In this document: one piece after another, positions 57,095 through 64,000 of the stretch
Numbering within the stretch: position 1 is the first letter of the stretch
Layout: each line of letters starts with the position of its first letter
Assembly: GCF_963678635.1 (NCBI RefSeq)
Contig: NC_087063.1
Coordinates: 35,130,540-35,194,539 of the forward strand
DNA: 64,000 bases
Source: Symsagittifera roscoffensis
Taxonomy: Eukaryota; Xenacoelomorpha; Acoela; Convolutidae
Direction: 5' to 3'
Notes under the pieces: model-generated
Databases searched by the model: none
Told to the model about the DNA's origin: nothing
The model's input: only the letters and a program-made list of their open reading frames with translations
Made by a program: the position numbers and the translations under genes

Positions 57095-57861
57095 TTATGA
57101 TATCTTGTGTTGTTGCTTCTCTGCTGCTACTGTGTTGTTCAGCGGCTTTGCGGTGAAAACGTTTTTCAGCACTATGTAACAAGACATGTAATCCTGTTGA
57201 AAGCGAGCAAACTGTTTTGAGCGGCGAACTGAGTCCATTGAGAAACTGTTTTTCTTCCAATGCAACAATACTCCATAAAGGCGCTTACTTTTACATGCGG
57301 CACGGAGCGTAATTTTTCTTGGCATGTTGTGGCAATAGAAAAACTGTTGGTGGGGGCTTCTTTACTTATTTGGCTAGACATGACTTTGTCGCGATGCCAG
57401 TTATTGAAAGCCAGCGTTGTTGGTTCTTTCCAACATCTCTTATTATCATGTTGTGAGGCAACTTTGCAAAAACCTGGTTAATGTTCTTTGTACTCTTCGA
57501 GACGTATTTTTATCCTGGCGATTTCAGATTGGCGACACAAACGTAAAAACTGAGGATATTTTCTGATTTGTGCTATTTCAATACATTTTCAGACGAGCAC
57601 CTATAAATGGTTGTTCAAACTAAGTTTCCAGTGTTCTACAGAATCTTTGTAAAATGCACAATTGAAAGCAAACTCCGCAAATGCGTTCTTTAATTTTCCG
57701 GATACAAGGTTTTTGAAAAAGGTCAATTTGACATCATCACTCATGGACTTTGACATACTCACTTTTTTAATCTGAGCAACATTTTTAGGCCATTGTGATG
57801 GGTTACCTTCAAATGAGGACAATGTCCACTCTGGCATGGGACCTTTCAGACTTAGTGTCAA
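57095..57861 (-). pseudogene. gag: BEL/Pao copy 2 gag remnant
   Basis: The ORF at 57601-57861 reads MPEWTLSSFEGNPSQWP and continues to LTFFKNLVSGKLKNAFAEF, a DUF1759 gag core. The zinc-knuckle area at 57100-57330 survives only as scattered Cys/His pieces in three frames (LNNTVAAEK marks its end). The gag N-terminal region upstream, to about 58440, is not recognisable. Confidence 0.65.
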
Positions 57862-58639
57862 AATTTCAGCCTAGTCTTGATAGTTGATTGGCTTGTTACG
57901 CCTAGCAGCGTCTGACGGGGATCCTTCGTACTAACATAATTGAGATGCGACGAACGACTATTGGTCATTGGCTGTTGGTAAATTGTTTCTCCTCCCTTCC
58001 AGAATGGATGAACCATCGTTAGTTGCGTAATAATTTGAGTAGCAGGAGGTAAAACCGTTGTTGAGAGATTTGTAGAAGAAAACATGGGGGGGGGATAAAA
58101 AGCTGGCTAGTTTACTCTGATGGGAGATTACTCTGATGAAAAAAGCTACGCATTCGGAGGTAAATTTATCTGCAATTCATATCAATTATTAACATTGATA
58201 TTCGCGGCAATTGAATCGCTTGCACCAGGAGATGGAATGTATGTGTTTTCAAACCAATTTGCATCCATATAAATTTTCTGAAGCATGGTAAAATTCCTGC
58301 TAAACGGTGGCTCAAAACTTGTGAAAGAAAAAGCAGAAAGCAGAGTCCAAGTTGGTATTCACCACCGGCAACAGGGGCTGAACTACTTCTTGAACTGGCA
58401 ACTCCTATTTCTTCTTCAGTTTGAGTTTCTTGAACAACCATCGCCTTCTTTACCTGCGCCGACTGATTTCCGACGCGTCCTCCAGATATTCAAGGGAAAA
58501 AACCGTGACTAACTTGTGATGTTTTTCATCGACCACAAGGACTCTTCATTGACTGATCTTCAAGCTCTTGCTTTTTTAAACAAAGATCAGCCTCTGTCAG
58601 GTGTTAAGATTCCTCTCGTCTTTTTTCGCAAGAAAAGCT

Positions 58640-61110
58640 TTTCACAACTGTTCACTCGAAGTCATTGATGCAATTTCTTAATGCTGTGAAAGTAGTTTTT
58701 TCGAACAATCGGACTCAGTTGCTGTCAGAGTTCTCGAAATTACTAATAAGTAGTCTTCTGCCTGAAATTCAAAGAAATTGCTGCCAATCATTTAATTGGT
58801 CATTTTTTTGCAGTGATAGCTCCAAGATAAAAATCGGGTCGATTTATGGTATCAAAATCGTTGTTGCTGTGCAATTACTATAACTTAAACACATCATTTT
58901 TCTCTTCAATTTTAGCTGATCCGTCAGTTGCACTTGCATAATTTGTAACTTTGGCATTGATTTTGAAAACATTTATCTCAAAATCTTTCCTTGCGAGATA
59001 TTGTTTCCTCGTTGCCTGCAAACCATAAGGAGAACAAACTACTAGACTTAACTGAAAAACAAATTGAACCAAAACTTTTTTTTGTAATTCTTACAAATTT
59101 TCAATACTCCTCGACTGTGGTCAATCGAGAAATCCCGTTCTCATCTGATCTCCGTTTTGTTAACCCTGGTCGAAGAATTCTATTTTTGTTCAACAAGTCA
59201 GATATAAAGTGAAAAAAAAAATTATTAAATTTTCAATTACCAAAAATCGAATTATCAAAAACTTTTAATTATCAAAATTAATACGAACAAATTTTTGGCC
59301 TTTAACGTAGTATTTGTGAGTTCGAAAGAGGCCAAATCATGTAATTATGAGTTCGAGATAGACATCGCAACAAGCCAAAATCAGATTTTGTGTGGAATCC
59401 GAAACTTTATAAGTTTTCTTTGATCTTCGTTCCTGTTTTGGATTGCAGGAACAAATAGCTAAAACACTGTTTCGCTCAAAATTGCTGCTAAAACAGCCTA
59501 AGTTGCTGAACCCACGGAACAGTTTGTTGAACCCATCATTCAATAATAATAAATCAATAAAGTGAAACTGCCTTGTCGCGGAGTCTCATTTTTGATCGCA
59601 ACTTATAATTATATATTTAGTTAAAACTCATATTTATTCCACTTTAACCAGTAATTATATCAGTTAAATTTCTAGAAATGGTACTTTTTCTAGAACAAAA
59701 GATAGTCAACTGTAGCTAAATTCACAAAATTCAGGATTTCTGATGAAAGCTATGGTTTTGCTGCTGGATATCAATATTCAGTTTCAAATTTTCGAATGCG
59801 AAGATTAATATCTATGCGGCTTTTCAAGATATCGGATAAATGATCATTTTTCACAGCTAGTCTCCTGATTTTGCTTATATCGTGCATTTTCGAAATTATG
59901 ATCCCCGAAAACACTTTGGTGGGTATTTTGTAAGGAGTACATCCACTATTTTAAATAACTAATAGTTTAAGATTATGATTTGATTTCTATTGAGAATGGT
60001 TAAGCCCTCATTTTTAAACTCCGCATCTGCTAGATTTTATTTCTAGATCAAATTATTATTTCTTCACGCACAAAAAACTGCAGAATAATGCATTGTAATG
60101 TGCAATTCAATTATATTTCAACGAATTCGGTTACAATTTGCAATTTCCGCTTATATTTTGCGCAATCGGCTTATCTTTGCAGAATACAGAACAACTGCGA
60201 TAGAAAGCGCTTGCGACAACAATGAACACCATTGAAATTGATAACCGTGAGGGATTCTAAGGTTTCAGTCCCTTACTAAAGGTCCCTATATTTAATTTGG
60301 TACTATCTAACTCAACGGGTACGGTTTATCGGTTAAACTGCACAGCGATACGGCGAAACGGTAGAAAAAACTTTCGCGGCGGTTTGTTGTTGTAAACTGA
60401 TTATGATTATCCAACCACTGGGGGAACATTCCAAAACTATTCATACCGAAACGTTGTTCGACACTCCTGCTTGTTTTACCAATCCAGCTGGAGGGACTAG
60501 CACGGTGTTTTGTGATTTGTTTAAATTTAAAAAAGCTGTTTTTTTCTTCGTCTGTGAAAGGTTTATAAAAAATTGTTAAATAAATTTTTTCCGAGATTTT
60601 TTTGAAAGTTTTATGGATTTTTTTTTCATGTTTTACAATTTGGGATGAAGTATCACCTGGGGCATTAGAGTACTGGGTTAACTCTAGGATTAGGGTACCT
60701 ATTAGAGTCTTTATCGGTTTGCAATTCACAGCGTTGTATTTAAAATTGCATCGTCAGGCATTTGAAGAATTTTGAAAATTCTGCTCCGAAACATAACACT
60801 GTGATTGAACAGAATTTGACTGGAAAAAAGTTACAAACTTTTTTGTAAATTCTAATTTTTGGAGGCATAGCACAATTTTTCACAGTTTGTGAGGTTTGCG
60901 TGATTTTGCCCTTGCGCACTTTTTCAACCGTAAGCAATGGAAGCCGTCTTGTTTGGTTTTTCAATTTTTGGTATATGAATTGCCTAAAATCAACCAAAAG
61001 TCACTTAGGTACTCTGCTGATTTACAGGTTACACCCAGTCATTTATCATATTGTGTTCGAGACCATATTGTATTCGAGAAAACTGCTTATCACCTTTTCA
61101 GGTTGGGCGG
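58640..61110. other. Gene-free stretch, possibly 5' part of BEL/Pao copy 2
   Basis: If the repeat at 61125-61280 is the 5' LTR of copy 2, this would be its long leader plus inserted DNA. A 140-codon minus-strand ORF (60307-60729) has no recognisable domain. Nothing else stands out. Confidence 0.4.
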
Positions 61111-61114
61111 GGTC

Positions 61115-61300
61115 GTTAAACATTCGCATCCCGAGTAGCGGGTTTTCATCCAGTAGTGTTTTCATCCGGTAAATTTTTCAACTCACCTGATCAGTTTCGG
61201 GCAGTTTTGTTCGAGGGCAATGTATAATGCGCTCAATGGAAATACCAGTTAGGCTGTTTAATAATAAAGCTCTTTGCTTTGATTCGTTGCTTGATAATTC
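61115..61300 (-). repeat. Candidate 5' LTR fragment of BEL/Pao copy 2
   Basis: Matches 54290-54495 as described there (CATCCCGAGTAGCGGGTTTT, ACTCACCTGATCAG, AGGCTGTTTAATAATAAAGC). The segment also holds a local duplication, TTTTCATCCAGTAGTG / TTTTCATCCGGTAAA. Confidence 0.4.
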
Positions 61301-61930
61301 GTAAAATTTTTTGGCAGAGGTCACGAGGCGAGGCTGGAGTCCTAATCAGTTCACGAGGTTGAAATAACAGAAATTCAACTGAAATGTTCTATCAATTTGG
61401 TCTCAAATGAGATTCTCAATCGAAATGTCTTAGTTGAGTCTAAAACCAAGCCAAACTCGCTAGAACGCACTATAAATGCGCTATGCAGATTCACTTGATT
61501 TAGTTTTTTTTTCATTTCTATATTTGAAGATTGATACTTTCAAATAGATGGTAGGCTAAGTCTTATGCTCTAAAATGAGCTCACAAAGTTAATTGTTTTT
61601 AGTATAAAATTTTCAAAACGAAACTTCAAACTTAATTTTTTTCAAGGAAAAGATTGAAATTGAGATTAATTTGCCTACTACTGTAGTATGACTTCTGAAT
61701 TTGGAAGTTTTCAACTCAGTTTTTTTCACATTTTTGTATAGGTTTTAAGTGATTTCGTGGCTCAACGCTAACTGTTGCGATATAAAACATCGAGAAAAAA
61801 TCTGGTCTCAGTTGTTAGTCTGTTTATGTCAAGATTAATTGCATTACAAAAGCGCTAATTAAGCTTTCGAAGTTGAAATTGAAAGGTGAAGAAAAGGTAG
61901 AAAAGATTAATTAAATCTTTTAAAATAGCT
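61301..61930. other. Gene-free stretch
   Basis: AT-rich DNA without a recognisable ORF, repeat or RNA gene. Confidence 0.5.
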
Positions 61931-61931
61931 T

Positions 61932-62130
61932 GCTGTTCCGACTTCACGAAATATTTATGCGGTATATGGTTTTTTTCAGTCAATTTTCACCGATCGAAAA
62001 AATAGTTTTCATCAAAAAAATTTTATACCCCATTGAAGATATCGACTTCTTGAGTTCAAATATAAAAAGATATTTCACGTACAATTATTTTTTGTAAAGT
62101 TCTGGGGGTTTGAAAATTGCCATGTTCTGG
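61932..62130 (+). mobile_element. Family-A TIR element, 5' fragment
   Basis: TGTTCCGACTT at 61938, then ATATTTATGCGG, a T run with CAGTCAATTTTC, GAGTTCAAAT, AAAAGATATTTCAC and TTTTTGTAAAGTTCTGGGGG follow the order of the complete copy at 48791 (and of the reverse copy at 2948). The match ends near 62130 where the C-rich repeat array starts, so the element is truncated. Confidence 0.6.
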
Positions 62131-62189
62131 ACTAAATTATGCTCGTGCGAGGTGGGGAAAAAGGTAAAAGAACTAAGCTTTGATGAAGA

Positions 62190-64000
62190 AAAAAAAAGCC
62201 ATTTTAGGCTCTTTTTCCACCCCTCCCCGGCCCACCTGCGATTTTTCACATCATAAATTTTTTTCACATTGTCTGAGTGTTATGAAAACTGGCATATGGA
62301 CTAATGGAGCCATCATTAACATTTTCAGTCTGCATATTTATCCTTATAAACCCTCTCATTACACCATAAACTTGATGCTCGTGCGAGATGCAGAGGAAGA
62401 AGAAAAAAGCCCCATTTTGCCCAGCCATGGTAACATAAATCCTAATTCTTTTCTAGTACCTTCTATCTAATTTTTTCATGAAATTGAACTCACCAAAGTC
62501 TAGGGCTCTTTTCCAGTTCCCCCCTTGATTTTTTCTAAACTTCAATGTACAAAAGTCTATTTAAAAAGATTTATCTTGATAAAAACTGCATTACAACGTG
62601 TCAGCGTGAACAGGTGACTAAATTTTCACAACATTTGTTACATGCAAAACACCGTGTGCATAGTTTTTGAATATTTTTATTTTGTAAATTTACGAGGGGG
62701 TGGAAAACTGGAAAAGAGCCAAATCTAGTCAAAACAACTTTTGAAGTTGTACACTGTGATATGATGTGAAAACGTGAGCAAGAAAACAGGTTGTTACAGC
62801 ATTTTTTCATGCAACTTCCGTTTGACTAACTTTTAATCAAACCTATTTGTGTTGGATAGGAAATTGAAAAAGAGCCTTTAATGGCTCTTTTTCGTCCCCC
62901 CCCGACCTCACATAAGTATCAATTTCACGAGTGGTTTTACAAGGTTGAGTATGACTACCAAATATGTTTGTCATGGCCTAATTAATCCGTATGCTGAAAT
63001 TGATAACAATCCGACAATGTGAACAGAAAAATTATTCTAAATAATTTGCAGGTAGGGGGGGGGGGAGGAAATAGAGCCTTTTTCACGGAAGCTTGTGTTA
63101 ACTTTTTCCGGTTTCCCGCCCCTTTTGATTTTGGCTCTTTTCCAGTTTCCCCCCCACCTTTCAGAATACCGAGTCTTATGTTCGTTTTACGTGTTATTAC
63201 GGCTAAACGCGCGATGTTACGCTGTAAAGTATGAAGAACAAATCTGTTCAGAATTGTCGATTTGTTCACCACGCCAAATTTCATTAAGATATAACAACGT
63301 TAAATAGGTTTTTCAAAATTGAATTTGAAAGGGGGGGGGAAACTGGAAAAGAGCCTTGATTTTTTCTGAAAATCAATAAATGAACGGCTTTTTATAATTA
63401 CTTTTGTGGTTACAAACTGCATCCAAACGTGTCAGTGTGGAAAGGTGAACAAGCTTTGAAAAAAATTTCTTAAATGCAAAACGCCGTTTAAACAATGTTT
63501 GAACAGCTTATTTGCAATTTCTATGGCTCTTTTTCCTTTTTCCCCCCACCTCACTCAAACATGAATTTTATGGTCTAAAAACTGGTTTTACAAGGTTATT
63601 TATGAAGATCAAATATGCTTGTTATGGCCTAATTAGTCTGCATGTCAATTTTCACGACAAAAGGACAAAGTGAACAATAAATTCAAATATCAAAAGTTGC
63701 AAGTGGGTGGGGGGAAAGGAAAAAGAGCCCTTTCTATGAGGTGGCTGGAAAATTGGAAGAGCCCAAGTGATATTATTCTTGGCATTTTTGTAATCTTTTT
63801 TGGCTCCTTTTCCTTCCCCAACTGCAATTTTTTATTATTAAAATAACTGTTCACATTATCAGATTGACAAAAAAATTGACTTGCAGACTGATTAGGCCAT
63901 GACTAACATATTTGGTCTTCAAAATTAACCTGGTAAAACCAATCGTTAGACCTGAAATTAGTGCTCGTGTGAGGTGTGGGAAAAAGGAAAAAGAACCTTT
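62190..64000. repeat. Satellite-like array with C-tract/GGCTCTTTTCC motifs
   Basis: At least eleven copies of a C-rich (or G-rich) tract joined to GGCTCTTTTTCC (or its reverse, GGAAAAAGAGCC) recur about every 100-250 bp, in both orientations, for example near 62210, 62700, 62880, 63060, 63140, 63345, 63525, 63720 and 63800. Between them longer blocks repeat. ACGTGTCAGCGTGAACAGGTGA near 62597 recurs near 63428. The GGTTTTACAAGGTT...ATGGCCTAATTA block occurs near 62935 and 63582 and in reverse near 63905. The array runs off the window end. Confidence 0.75.

Larger units (their letters stand above)
54900..58640 (-). mobile_element. Decayed BEL/Pao retrotransposon, copy 2
   Basis: On the minus strand the order is gag (57601-57861 and zinc-knuckle traces to 57100), RT traces (55940-56500) and integrase traces (54950-55300). 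Gag shows WTLSSFEGNPSQWP. RT shows LPPYTILNPNKS near 56470 and NTRQIFGA near 56195. The integrase end shows NDRPLNYVSDEP near 55175. Pieces are in different frames and no long ORF survives. It is unlike copy 1 in detail, so the two are old and independent insertions or different subfamilies. Confidence 0.75.

Noticed and set aside
60307-60729. 140-codon minus-strand ORF as a host gene or BEL/Pao gag start
   Set aside because: No similarity to the gag N-terminal region of copy 1 could be seen and no motif is present.

Overview
The window is AT-rich eukaryotic DNA from an animal, most likely an invertebrate. Genes are split by GT-AG introns, there are no bacterial operon signals, and most of the sequence is transposon-derived: two decayed BEL/Pao retrotransposons, one large Ty3/gypsy-type retrovirus-like element with an envelope gene, terminal-inverted-repeat DNA elements, minisatellites and a satellite-like array. 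I cannot name the species. The sulfotransferase family and an env-bearing gypsy-type element would fit a marine invertebrate or tunicate, but that is inference.

Layout. 1-4.2 kb: AT-rich DNA without a gene, with small inverted-repeat elements and an 18-bp minisatellite. 4.9-5.2 kb: two related hairpins whose stems differ by paired changes. 5.7-11.5 kb: a decayed BEL/Pao element on the + strand (gag, protease, RT, RNase H, integrase traces in order), followed by a tRNA-like sequence. 12.9-30.8 kb: a tandem segmental duplication (9.67 and 8.25 kb). Each unit carries one three-exon P-loop sulfotransferase-like gene and, upstream of it, a nested tandem array of a 1.39-kb repeat (three copies in unit 1, two in unit 2).

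31.8-47.5 kb: a 15.8-kb LTR element with 1.12-kb LTRs that are nearly identical. Its gag and pol carry several stops and frameshifts, while env (822 codons) is open. Between env and the 3' LTR lies the most unusual part of the window: a compact series of small ORFs with eight divergent copies of one 80-90 residue domain, three RING-like zinc-finger ORFs, then a TATA box and a 229-codon ORF with a basic coiled-coil end. I know of no described element with this module.

48-51.3 kb: the 3' five exons of a host gene on the minus strand. The exon phases agree, and the C-terminal region looks like a stathmin domain; a DNA transposon sits in one of its introns. 51.8-52.9 kb: a 0.58-kb palindrome and an array of CCGCTCAAA motifs in both orientations. 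54.3-61.3 kb: a second decayed BEL/Pao element on the minus strand with a candidate LTR pair. 62-64 kb: an array of repeats punctuated by C-rich tracts joined to GGCTCTTTTCC motifs.

The only host genes I can support are the two sulfotransferase-like copies and the stathmin-like gene. Everything else recognisable is mobile DNA or repeats.
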